Made by a program: the position numbers and the translations under genes. From positions 26,529,492 through 26,593,491 of the forward strand of contig OX637402.1 in assembly GCA_951799425.1 (NCBI GenBank): a stretch of DNA of 64,000 nt, in the 5' to 3' direction. The DNA is from Ilex aquifolium (taxonomy: Eukaryota; Streptophyta; Magnoliopsida; Aquifoliales; Aquifoliaceae). Under the pieces are notes generated by a model. It ran no database searches. It was not told the DNA's origin and worked only from the letters and a program-made list of their open reading frames with translations. Of the stretch, positions 9,412-19,800 are shown one piece after another. Each line of letters begins with the position of its first letter. Position 1 is the first letter of the stretch.

Positions 9412-9609
9412 TATATATAAGGGAAATGCTATTTGAACATAATTTGAGGATTTTATTTAGGGACCTAATGATGTACAACCATTGGATTGGTTGTGGGCTC
9501 CATATAACATTGGAACTCACAACTAATCCAATGGTTACATTGAAGCCACATCATTAAATCCCTAAATAAGGTCCCCAAATTAGGTCCTCTAGCATTGCTC
9601 TATATATAA
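9412..9609. mobile_element. 180-bp MITE with 9-bp TATATATAA duplication at the KCS promoter
   Basis: The element is 9421-9600. Its ends GGGAAATGCTA and GAGCAATGCTA (reverse complement of the right end) open long inverted repeats that pair over about 80 bp, including TTATTTAGGGA and AACCATTGGATT, so the whole element is a hairpin. It is flanked by TATATATAA at 9412-9420 and 9601-9609. The right copy sits where a TATA box is expected for the downstream gene. The AT-repetitive duplication could also be read as shorter than 9 bp. Confidence 0.75.
9601..9609 (+). promoter_or_regulatory. TATA box of the KCS gene, inside a MITE target duplication
   Basis: TATATATAA lies 61 bp before the first in-frame ATG (9670). 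A start site about 30 bp downstream would give a leader of about 35-40 nt. The identical copy at 9412 on the other side of the MITE was presumably the same ancestral box. Confidence 0.6.
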
Positions 9610-9669
9610 AGTAGAAACCCATGCCCACATTTGCCAAACCATCCCTCCAAAGTCACATTCAAAACAAGC

Positions 9670-11103
9670 ATGAAACCACTAACATTAACTTACATCCAAG
9701 TCCTCCAAATCTTATTCTTAGCCCTTTTATCCTTCACCCTCCTCCTCCACACCACCTTTTCCTACATCCCCTTCACCACTGTTCTCCACCACCTCCTCCC
9801 AACCAACTTCCCCCTTTCTCTCTCATGTGCTCTGTGCGCACTCCTCCTCCTCCTCCTCTACCACCTTCACACCCGCCCACACCCCATCCTACTCCTAAAC
9901 TACTCCTGCTACAAACCACCACCCCACCGCAAGTGCCCTATGGAGGTGGCCGAGTCCTTCGTACGCCGCAGTGCTCACTTCAACCCTCAAACCATAGAAT
10001 TCATGCGTAACATATGTCTCAAATCTGGTCTAGGAGACGAAACCTACGCACCCCCATTCATCTTCCAAGATGACAATCAACCGACGCTGAAATGCGCCAT
10101 CCAGGAAGCCCAAGAAGGCATGTTCTCCTCCATTGACGCTCTCTTATCCAAAACCCTAATCGACCCGCAACGCATAGACATTGTTATCGTTACATGTGGA
10201 AGCTTCTCTCCATCTCCTTCTCTCTCCTCTCTCATATCAAACCATTACAAGCTCAAACCAGACGTGAAAACCTATAACCTAAGTGGTATGGGTTGTAGTT
10301 CCGGCATTCTCTCCATTGATATGGCCGCTAAGGTTTTACGTAACAGTAGAAAAGTTCAATATGCCCTCGTAGTAATCACTGAGAACATTACTCTGAATTG
10401 GTACTCCGGCGATAGCCGTCCAATGCTTGTAACCAACTGTATTTTCCGTGTTGGTTGCACCGCCGCGATAATCACCAATGACCCGAGTCGCCGCCGAGTT
10501 GCCAAGATGGAACTAGTTAACTGGCTCAGAACTCACTACGGCGCCGACGATTCGTCTTACCGTGCCGCATTTCAAGAGGAAGATGACAAGGGTAATACTG
10601 GGGTTGCACTCACAAAGGACTTGATAAGAGTCGCCAGTGTAAACCTGCGTGAACATATAAAAATACTTGCACCACGAGTTCTACCACTGAGTCAACTCGT
10701 CTACTACATGTACTCAGTTATGGTGGCCGTAACGTCACACGGCAAGCCGAAGCCGGTGGTGCCGGACTTCACAAAGGCATTTGAGCACATGTGCATACAT
10801 ACAGGTGGGAAGGCTGTGATTGAGCAAGTGGGTCGAGTTTTGCGACTCGGTGAAGAGGTGACTGAGCCGGCTCGGATGACTTTAAACCGGTTTGGGAACA
10901 CCTCTAGTAGTCTGGTTTTCTATGAGTTGGCTTATTTTGAAGCTAAAAAGAGGGTGAAGAGAGGTGATAGGATGTGGATGATTGGGTTTGGGACTGGGTT
11001 TAAGGTTGGGACCTTGGTATGGAAATGGGTTCGGGACTCGAGTCAGGATTGTGATAATCCATGGAGTGATTGCATAGATAGATACCCAATCAAGGCTTGG
11101 TAA
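9670..11103 (+). CDS. 3-ketoacyl-CoA synthase (FAE1/KCS family)
   Basis: An intronless gene of 477 codons. It encodes the condensing enzyme of the endoplasmic-reticulum fatty-acid elongase, joining malonyl-CoA to a long acyl-CoA as the first step of very-long-chain fatty acid synthesis (waxes, suberin, sphingolipids, storage lipids). Two hydrophobic segments lie in the first 70 residues, as in membrane-anchored KCS proteins, followed by the FAE1/CUT1 domain and a C-terminal ACP-synthase-III-like domain. The catalytic Cys in GMGCSSG is residue 209, His in CIHTGG residue 377, Asn in NRFGNTSSS residue 410. This spacing (168 and 33) matches the classic FAE1 triad. No in-frame ATG precedes 9670 after the TATA box, so this start is chosen. 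Gene context suggests it could be the KCS7 counterpart, but the paralog is not settled. Confidence 0.93.
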   Translation: MKPLTLTYIQVLQILFLALLSFTLLLHTTFSYIPFTTVLHHLLPTNFPLSLSCALCALLLLLLYHLHTRPHPILLLNYSCYKPPPHRKCPMEVAESFVRRSAHFNPQTIEFMRNICLKSGLGDETYAPPFIFQDDNQPTLKCAIQEAQEGMFSSIDALLSKTLIDPQRIDIVIVTCGSFSPSPSLSSLISNHYKLKPDVKTYNLSGMGCSSGILSIDMAAKVLRNSRKVQYALVVITENITLNWYSGDSRPMLVTNCIFRVGCTAAIITNDPSRRRVAKMELVNWLRTHYGADDSSYRAAFQEEDDKGNTGVALTKDLIRVASVNLREHIKILAPRVLPLSQLVYYMYSVMVAVTSHGKPKPVVPDFTKAFEHMCIHTGGKAVIEQVGRVLRLGEEVTEPARMTLNRFGNTSSSLVFYELAYFEAKKRVKRGDRMWMIGFGTGFKVGTLVWKWVRDSSQDCDNPWSDCIDRYPIKAW

Positions 11104-11287
11104 TTTGGTTCTAGTTTTTTTTTTTTTTTTAAGGTTTATTTTGTTACCATAAAATGTATTGGCTGCTGTAAAAGATAGTAGCTGTATGCAGATTTGGAAA
11201 AAACAGAAAAATAATATTAATGTATTTTTATTATTATTTTTTGGGTCAAAATGTATTTTTTATTATTGAATTGACAATAATACTCGT

Positions 11288-11382
11288 ACTTTTTAATGCA
11301 AACATGTGTTTTAAAAACACACTTAGCTTCAGTTCTTCCATTGAAAGTGTGTTATTAAAGCACCCATTTGCATTAAAAAATG
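11288..11382. repeat. Imperfect inverted repeat (hairpin or mini-MITE)
   Basis: The left arm (TTTTTAATGCAAACATGTG... ACACACTT) pairs with the reverse complement of the right arm (AAGTGTGTTATTAAAG... TGCATTAAAAAA) over about 36 bp, with a short loop near 11326-11342. It could be a very small MITE. Flanking duplications are not clear. Confidence 0.6.
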
Positions 11383-12940
11383 TGTTTTGAGAAAATATTT
11401 TTAAAAAATAACTTAATTTGATAAATAAGTTAAAAACGACGGTGTTTCGGTTTACGGATTAACAGCCAATTGAAATTAATATCCAAATACACTATTTTTT
11501 TGGTCAAACAATATATAGGGAGAAAATGATGAGATTTGAAGTCGCAGTCTGACAACAATAAATTTGAGTAATAAAATTATGTTAATAAATTGAATTCAAG
11601 TTAACACCTAAGGGATGATATGCATTTGAGTTACAGTTTTTGGGTTTCATTTGAATTGTGTAACACTTTTCTTTTTGGAATACCGGTATCTAATATAACA
11701 CTTAATTGTGTAAAAGTGCTTAGTATAAAAAGTTTTATACATAAGTTTCTTAGTTTTATGAGTCACAAAAATACTCATAAAATAATACTAACCAGCAACT
11801 AATATACCATTAAAAACATGGGCAACTAATCCCTTAAAATCCGGTAAAACATGAGCAACTAATTCCATTTTAAAAACAACCGGAAGTCATGCACCAAACC
11901 ATTAGTCTAGCAACTAATATATCACTAAAAATATGAGTTTTAAAATTTAAACAAAATTTGCCACAAAAAAATGTCATAAAATCTATTAGATTTCAACCAA
12001 ATCAAAAACGCAAACAACCAAAAATGGTGAGGACAAAAAAATCTTTCGTCTGTGTAACAATACGGTCCTATTAAGGAATGACAGTGTTACATTATAGTAT
12101 AACAGCGCAATAGACAATATTGTATTTGTCACATTGTGAGAGATAAATGTACAAATACATTTTATGATTCATACACTAGGCTAAAATGTTATGCTTGTTA
12201 CACTGTGACATTAAAAAACAAGTTGGTTGTACACTAAAGCATGGTAAAAAGAGTATGTTTAGGAGAAGATGTAGATGGTCACAGTAACATTACATTGTGA
12301 CATTACACGGATACAGGTATCGTACATGTAAATATGAGAAAATATGGTAAAACCAAGCCCTTGACGTTATACACTACCTATTTCAAAAGAAGGCTAGTTG
12401 TTACATTAATAGCAAACATATATACCCAAATTTGAAGTGAAGTAGACCATATACGTTCGAGAAGACGAAGAACATCAGACGTTGATGTAGAAAAAAAAAA
12501 CCCAGACGTTGAAGCATTTTCCGTTAACAAAGAACAACAAAAGTTGACGTAGAAGAAGAAAATCAGAAGCAAAAAATTTACACTAGTCGTTGAAGTATAA
12601 TAATATGAATTTACGTTTAAAATTCAAATTCATATGGATTTAAATCATAATCTATATGATTATATGATTTAAGTTTCAAATATGTTAATCTATTAAAATA
12701 GGAAACTCTTAATATAATAAACCAAATCTCATAAAAAAAAGTATGACTGTCAATTTAAACAATTCAATAAATATGAAAAAATATATCTTAGTAAAGGAAA
12801 AATCTGAAAATCTGTGGATGTGTATTTAAATACTATACATTTCAAATCAATAACACTTATCTACAAAATATTTTAGTCAATGTATTTTCTTATAATTAGG
12901 TACTTTAAAAGGTACTTCTTCACAATTTTCCCAATGTTGT

Positions 12941-13240
12941 GACCGTTGAGGCCAGCCCAACAATTCTAACTTAAGCCCACACTTAGGTAGGCAGATATCT
13001 TACTGTGTTACACATAATGGGTTTTGCTATAACTTGGACCCCCCAAAGATTCCAATTTAGGCCCATGTGACCCCCTGAGGTTGGCACAACACAACGATTC
13101 TAATTTAAGGCCACGCATCGATAGGCATCTTGTGTTTTTAACGTATAAAACATAGGCTTTGTAAAACCTGGCCCCTTTGAGGTCTGCCCAACGATTCCAC
13201 TTTAGGCCCAGTCCTCGGTAGACATATTGTGTTTACACTA
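12941..13240. repeat. Diverged ~100-bp tandem repeat
   Basis: Units starting near 12941, 13069 and 13169 share TGAGG, a CCCAACGATTC-like stretch, TTTAGGCCCA-like, GGTAGGCAT-like and TGTGTT blocks. A partial unit lies at about 13034-13068. The repeats are clearly related but too diverged to count identity by eye. Confidence 0.6.
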
Positions 13241-13274
13241 CAGGTGCTTCTTTTCGTATGTATGGTATATCGCC

Positions 13275-13292
13275 GGGGGGGGGGGGGGGGGG
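13275..13292. repeat. Poly-G tract (18 bp)
   Basis: Uninterrupted G run in AT-rich DNA. Similar C or G runs occur at 28234-28248, 34224-34250, 51798-51810 and 63304-63324. The exact length in the assembly is unreliable. Confidence 0.9.
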
Positions 13293-14409
13293 TGATAATG
13301 TCGGCTGTTGCACGGGCATTCATTTTTTATAAGGTTAAATAATGTCTTCGCTTTGATTATAATGAAAAAGAAAGAGAAGGTCTTTCGACATTTTATCCAG
13401 ACTCGGTCTTGGTTAGAGCTATTGTGTTTACCATATTTGGGTTCCTAGAGGCCCAACCCAATAAAAATCTAAGAAAACCCAAACATTGACATCGTCGGTT
13501 AAACCTCTGGATAAATTACACTTTATCTCCTTGAACTATTATTCTTTTTCACTTTACACCTTTAATTATAAAATTTCTTATTTCATATCACTTTAATAGA
13601 TAATGACTGCCAATTTTTTGAAGGTAAATACTCATATGAGTGGTCTGTACTACCAATAAGCAACTGTCTATTGCACATTTGCAAGTCAAAAATTAAGAAA
13701 AATACATATTCATGACTTTACCCTTCTTAAACTCTAAATTTTTTTCTTATGGCCAACCCTCTTTTTCTTCACACACTTAGCGGGAAATTTGTTGGGGTTT
13801 GCCTCATTTATTTGATAGATTTTCAAGTTTATCGTTATCTGTTGTGATATGAAACAAAATTGATACTTTAAGGTGTAATATAAAAAAATTTATAGCTGAG
13901 GGTATAAAATAAAATAAAAATAATAATTTAGGAGGACAAAGTGTAATTTACTCATTACATAAAAACCTCCACTAAGATCCTGTCGTAATTATTATATTTA
14001 TTAGTAAATTATTCTCAGACCCTTTAAATTTATATTTATAGACATATAACATTTACATTTCTCAAATTTAAAATATTATATTTAAATCTTTTATTAGTTA
14101 TGAAACTAACGGAATCTATTAAACGACTAAATTACTCCAATTAAAGATAAAAAAATATTGCATCCATCACAATTAAACATCTTATTTGATTTTTTAGTTT
14201 TATTCTAATAACCGGTATAATTGTATTCAAATGAGTGTTGAATTGAGTTCGTAAATATATTTATACTGATTGCTATTTTTTTTTTTTTTAAATTTGAAAA
14301 GGGTTTTATGTTAATGGATGGTATAATGAAATATGTAAATATGTTGATTAGACTTATTTCATATTTTCGTACTTTTTTTTTTTTTTGAAGCCGACCAATC
14401 AATATTTCA

Positions 14410-14940
14410 TTACGTAGGAAAGTCCTGATTACAATCAGAAGACAAAAAAACCTTTAACTCAGGGGGAGGACAGCAGACCCAATTCAAAGGAATTGAATTA
14501 GATAGCGATATGGCTGTCACCCAATGAGCTGCTCTGTTAAGAGCCCTAGGCTTATGTACAAAATTAAAATTAAAAACAGTAGCATAGTGCCTAATATCAC
14601 TGACCAAGGCACTGATTTCCCATGGGGGAGTATCTTCCGTAGAACTCAGTTTGATCACCTCCAAATTATCACTTACAATATTCGCATTCTGTAACCCAGA
14701 TGCACAGGCCAGCAAGCACGCTTCTCTGACTGCGGCGGCTTCCGAAAATCGACTGGAAATAGCCAGAATTCTCTTGGTTGTATCATCCTCGAGAATCCCA
14801 TTAAAACCTTTAAGGATCACACCAACCGCAGCTTCCCCCTTTTTGAAAGCACCATCACAATACAAAGAATAGGAATGAAGCTGTCCTGGGCAGTCCATAA
14901 ATCGCTGCTGCAATTGAGATGAATCAACCTGCACCACCAT
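14410..14940 (-). pseudogene. LINE RNase H-like domain fragment
   Basis: A 176-codon frame with the layout of the plant LINE C-terminal RNase H (RVT_3 type): YCDGAF near residue 29, an E-containing helix with AAAVREA, SDN at about 94-96, then a histidine region with the HKPRALNRAAHWV stretch. It belongs to the truncated LINE, not to a host gene. Confidence 0.85.
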
Positions 14941-15137
14941 ATGCTTCCCCTATCATAGCACAACGTCTCAGACCACAAGCGCTGCGCCCACAACAAAGAG
15001 ACAATGGCATTAGGAACAATCTGGTCAAATACAAAATTATTCCTGGTATTCCAAATAACCCAACTAATCGTAGCCACATGCCCCATCAGCTCATAAGAAT
15101 CAGAAATTTTCTTGAATGTACCCAGAAGATCTGAGAC

Positions 15138-16116
15138 TCATTGTGATACCGAGACAAATGCACCTTGCTCCATCCGTAACCCCAAGTCAGACCCAAACCA
15201 AACCTTCTTTGACCATTCACATTCAAAAATAATATGCTCAACAGATTCAAAAGACTCACCACAAATAAGACACCAAGGGGAATCAACACACTTGCGTTTA
15301 AATAAATTCTCACGTGAGGCCAAAGCATTGTTACAAACTTTCCACCAAAAGTGCTTAACTTTAAGAATAGCCATCATATTCCATATAACAGACCAAAATT
15401 TGGGATGAGGTGAGAAAGAGGAACAAGGAAGAGAAATAGAAATAGGTTGGAGATTAACAGCAAGTGAATATCTAGATATAACCAAATACATACCTTTGGA
15501 GTTCGGTTTCCAGATGCGCCTATCAACACCAGGGAGCTTTGGGATAGGAATAGCAAGAATAGCCTCACTCTCCTTCTCATTGAAAATCCCTCTAATAAGT
15601 CCAGAATTCCACTCCCTAGTTTGTTGAGAAATTAATTGATTAACCCAGAGGATAGTACAGTCCTGAGGTCTAGATGAACGCACAGTCCCGTCTTCAAACT
15701 GGAGGATCCACTTGTCATCCCAAATACTAATCTCATTGCCTTCCGAAACTTGCCAACATAGACCTCTTTCAAGGAGTTCCCTGCCCTTAAGCAGGCCATT
15801 CCAGACCCAAAGAAGGCCTCGCCCCCTTCTTAGCTTTCATAAAATCACCATCCGGGAAATAAATAGACTTAATAAACCTTGCCCAAAAGGAATCAGGCTG
15901 TTGAATTAATCTCCAACACTGCTTAGCAAGTAAAGCCTGATTAAAGAGATAAAATTCTTTGAAACCCATTCCTCCTCTTGCTTTTGCTTCAATCATCCTA
16001 TCCCATCTTTTCCAGCAAATGCCTCTCTTATCTCCTCCATCACCCCACCAAAACCTTCTTACATACATATTGATCCTATCACAAAAAGACTTAGGAAAAG
16101 CAAGAATAGACAACAT
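15138..16116 (-). pseudogene. LINE reverse-transcriptase C-terminus and zinc-binding fragment
   Basis: Two frames (15787-16116 and 15138-15683) that together give the end of a LINE polymerase and its zf-RVT-like domain (cysteines in WCLICGE, with HIIFEC downstream). The frame is broken between them near 15684-15786, so the polyprotein is not translatable. Confidence 0.85.
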
Positions 16117-16128
16117 ATTTCCGTACTT

Positions 16129-16720
16129 GATGATGAAAAAATTGACCCAATATGAAAAGCCTATTTAGTCCAAGATGCTTTAGATGTGCCACTCCTAACT
16201 TCTAAACATAATTTATACATTTGAGTTATTTATTGACTTAGGCATTGGAGGAGAGTCAACCCCTAGAGCTCATTTATGGTCTCCAACTTCTTTTTCAGGT
16301 CATCAAAGTCCAAGAAATTAGCATGGAGGTTATCCAAATTTTGACATTAAGAGTTCTAATTATGATTTTTATTTTTGATTTTATTAGGTTTTATTTTGGC
16401 ATCAAAAGAAAAACTAGATTTTTATTTTAATGAATGACATAATAAAACATGAATTTTAGTTGTAAAATTAAAATATTTAATATTTTATTTTTAATTTGAG
16501 TAATTTTGGTCTAAGTGTAATATTTTAAACTTGAGGGGTCTATGTATTACAAGTTTCAAATTTCAAGGATCTGGATATAATTTACTAACGGACATTAATG
16601 ACAGGATCTATGTATTACAAATGTATAAATTTTAGGAAGTTTGTGTATAATATTTTAAATATTAAAGAATTTAAGTGATTAAGTGACAAATTTGAGAGGT
16701 CTGAATATAATTCTTCTTAT
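16129..16720. other. Intergenic, AT-rich
   Basis: No gene is supported. The short frame at 16245-16430 has no family features. The end of this stretch leads into the promoter of the S1-domain gene. Confidence 0.5.
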
Positions 16721-16729
16721 TTATATAAA
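16721..16729 (+). promoter_or_regulatory. Likely TATA box of the S1-domain gene
   Basis: TTATATAAA lies 103-111 bp before the ATG at 16832 and would give a leader of about 75-80 nt. It is the best TATA-like match in the upstream region. Confidence 0.5.
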
Positions 16730-16831
16730 GAACAGACTATCAGAGCCACCGGTTAACGGACAAAAGCATTGGCAAAGTATCTACTGGTTAGAAGTTTAGA
16801 GCTGATGAAGAGCGCAGGATAAGAAGAAGAT

Positions 16832-19800
16832 ATGCCAGTCCTTGTTCAACTCTGTGAGTCCTTCTCTCTTCTCAACCCATCTTTACCCTTCAAAAATTTC
16901 ATTGTTTGCAAAACAAACCATAACGGAGTTTTTTCAAGGTTTCCCGAATGTGTAGTTGCTAATTCCCCAAAACCCAACTCAGTTACCACCACTGGGTCTT
17001 CCAAAACCCTGTTTCTCTCTGTGAATACCCCTATTTGGAGAAAAACCCATGTCTCTTTTTGCTCAAAAAATAAAATCTTTGTAGATTTTACGGCTACCAA
17101 TTTGCCCACAAGGCCTAAAAATGAGCATGAAAATGAGAGAATTGAAGAGCTTGAGTTGCTGAATAGGCCTTCACCAACGCCGGTAAATAATGGGTCTGTC
17201 ACGGAAGTAGAGGATGAACCTCGAAAACTTGATGAAGAGGAGGTGTTAGAGCCTTTCTATAAGTTCTTCAGGCCTACAGACTCAATGGAGCAAGCAAATG
17301 AGTCGGAAGATAGTAAGGAGGACAGTTCAAGTGAGGACGAGAGTAAGAAGGTTAGTGTTGAGTATTATGAGCCGAAACCGGGTGATTTTGTAGTGGGTGT
17401 TGTGGTTTCAGGCAACGAGAACAAGCTTGATGTGAATGTTGGGGCAGACTTGTTGGGCACAATGTTGACTAAGGAAGTTTTGCCTTTGTATGACAAAGAA
17501 TTGGATTATTTGTTGTGTGATACGGAGAAGGATGTGGAGGAGTTTATGGTTCGTGGGAAGATGGGAATTGTGAGGAATGAGGATGCATTGAGTGGTGAAC
17601 CAATGCCTGGGAGGCCAGTTGTGGAGCCTGGAACTGTTTTGTTTGCTGAGGTTCTTGGGAGGACACTTAGTGGGAGGCCATTGCTGTCAACAAGAAGGTT
17701 CTTTAAGCGTATCGCGTGGCATCGAGTGAGGCAGGTTCTTCCCTCTCTTTCTTTTTCTTTAATTTAGATTAATTTTGTGACTTCTTGTTGATTATGTGTT
17801 CTCAGACTTGGAATAAGAAAACATGTAATGATTTATTGCAATATACTGCTGTCTTGCTTTATCAATCCTGCAACATCATATTTATGGAAAGGAGAGAGCA
17901 TGACTGTATACCATACACAGAAGGACTTCCGGAACCACTACAATATAAGTTCCAGCCTAACATAAAGCATTGTTCCTGTGGGTTCCCCTTTATTTCGTTT
18001 TCCATGAATTGATGCAAACCTTTGTTCAAGTGACTATAGGTTGGAATAGATGGTCACTTGCTCTACATGAATTCATTTCATCGCAAAACAGGGAATTCAG
18101 TGGTTGAAGCCACCTTTTTTGTGAAATGCTATGAGTGTGAAGCCAACCATACCTACCCTGCCGTCTGCACTTGCTTCCTCCCAAACAGCACGGTGCTGCC
18201 TAGCTGTTCAAATCTGCTGACCTTTTTCCTGCGTCATATGTCTGCTGTCACAGTGGTCCACCATTCAGCTGAATTTTGTGTAAGAAACCAAAGTTGTATA
18301 CAGCATTGGATGAGAAAAATGTGTCACAAATTCATTAAAGTCACCAGTACAACTTGATATTTGACATATAGGGTTAGGAAAATTTTGAGATAGATTATTC
18401 ATCAAGACAACATGCTTAACTAATTTTGGTGGTTGGATACTTGGTCCGTTCTCTGGGCACAAGAGTCGTATCTGTCAAGTTAACAAGCTTAGCAGTACTT
18501 GTGATTGAGGAAAGGTAGGAAGCGCAGATGTCAAGGCACCACTTGAACTTGACAGGGTTCCAGCATTCCAGGCGTAGAAGGCTCCAAATTAGCCACATTT
18601 TGTCAGGTGGTCTCATGGATGCTTATAAGATGTTCCATGAGTCACTATCTTTTTGCCTCCTACATGCTAGCTCTGAGAGCCATAACCATGGGCATGTTGA
18701 GGTGGCTATGAGACGAAACCCTTCTCTGCAGTGACAGATGCTTGAGTGGCTCAAAGCAAAAAAGAGAAGAGCATGTCTTCAGTAGTTGGTTTCCAGTGTA
18801 TATCATGTGTGGCTGGAGCCATTTCCTATCAGAGGTTTTAAAATGGAAGTTAATATTTGCCTTAATTGCTTGTCATTCATTCTTTTATAGCTGAAAGTTG
18901 TGTCTGACAAGATTTCTTGACCAGTGCTATTCTTGCTATTCTTATTTTTTGTTAAATTCATGTTATATTGTTATATCTAGTGCAGATTAAGCAGCTCAAT
19001 GAACCCATCGAGGTTAGAATTACAGAGTGGAATACAGGGGGTCTCCTTACAAGGGTTGAGGTCTCTCTCTCTCCCTCTCATTCTCTCTCTCGTGGATGCA
19101 TAAGCATGTCTCAATGAATTATATCTTGGGAACTTGGTTTTGCAGGGTTTGCGAGCTTTTATTCCAAAAGCTGAGTTGATTAATAGAATTAAGAACTTCA
19201 CTGAGCTGAAAGAGAATGTAAGTTGAAACTCTTTCAGGCTTCTTACTACATTTTCTTTCATCATTTATGTGTTTGGTGATGGATTTGCATTCTGTTTCTG
19301 TATGAGATGTATTTCGTGTATCTGCATGCAAGTACAATTCCTTTCTGTTGGACAACTTAAAATTCGCCAAATCTACCTAGATCACAGTGTCTAAAAGATC
19401 GTAACAAAAACATAATGCTGAAGAGTTTTTCTTAGTGATTGACTAAAGCCTCTATGTTGGGAATTGTGCTTCTGCCCATTGAGGCTCATCTAGCGTTGAT
19501 TTGGTCACAACACCTTACTGCTAGGACAAACCATACAATAATCATGGCTGGTGTCATTGACGCCCATTCCTAGCTGCCTGTGCCATGTAGTACACACACT
19601 TCATTCATTTGGGCTCACATAATAATCTATCCTCGTTGAAATCAAACAAAAAATTTTAGTTTGTATAATCTTCAATCAACCCAGCTTCTTAGTCTTCTTT
19701 CTTGAAACTAAATTCCTTTCTCTTAGCAGACAAAATTTGGTCCCCTATCTTAATTGCATCACTATGCAAGAAGGAAATGGAAATATGTTATGATACAATC

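Larger units (their letters stand above)
11104..14359. other. AT-rich intergenic DNA with small repeats
   Basis: About 3.2 kb after the KCS gene without a supported gene. It holds a hairpin repeat (11288-11382), an imperfect tandem repeat (12941-13240) and an 18-bp G run (13275-13292). Small frames at 11620, 12378 and 13138 are repeats or chance. Confidence 0.6.
14360..16128 (-). mobile_element. 5'-truncated LINE with 15-bp target duplication
   Basis: A non-LTR retrotransposon on the minus strand. From 5' to 3' it shows a reverse-transcriptase C-terminal region (15787-16116; motifs RRFWWG, GGMGFK, NQALLAKQ), a zinc-binding region (15138-15683; FWWKVCNN, CLICGE, SVEHIIFEC) and an RNase H-like domain (14410-14940; YCDGAF, AAAVREA, SDN). 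Frames are broken between these parts. It ends in an A tail seen as a T run at about 14373-14386. Near-identical 15-bp direct repeats flank it (14360-14374 and 16114-16128, CATATTTTCGTACTT with one mismatch). The 5' part with the endonuclease and most of the polymerase is missing, as is usual for incomplete target-primed insertion. Confidence 0.9.

Noticed and set aside
9621-10010. A 129-codon frame overlapping the KCS start
   Set aside because: Out of frame with KCS and proline/histidine-rich only because of the C-rich codons beneath it.
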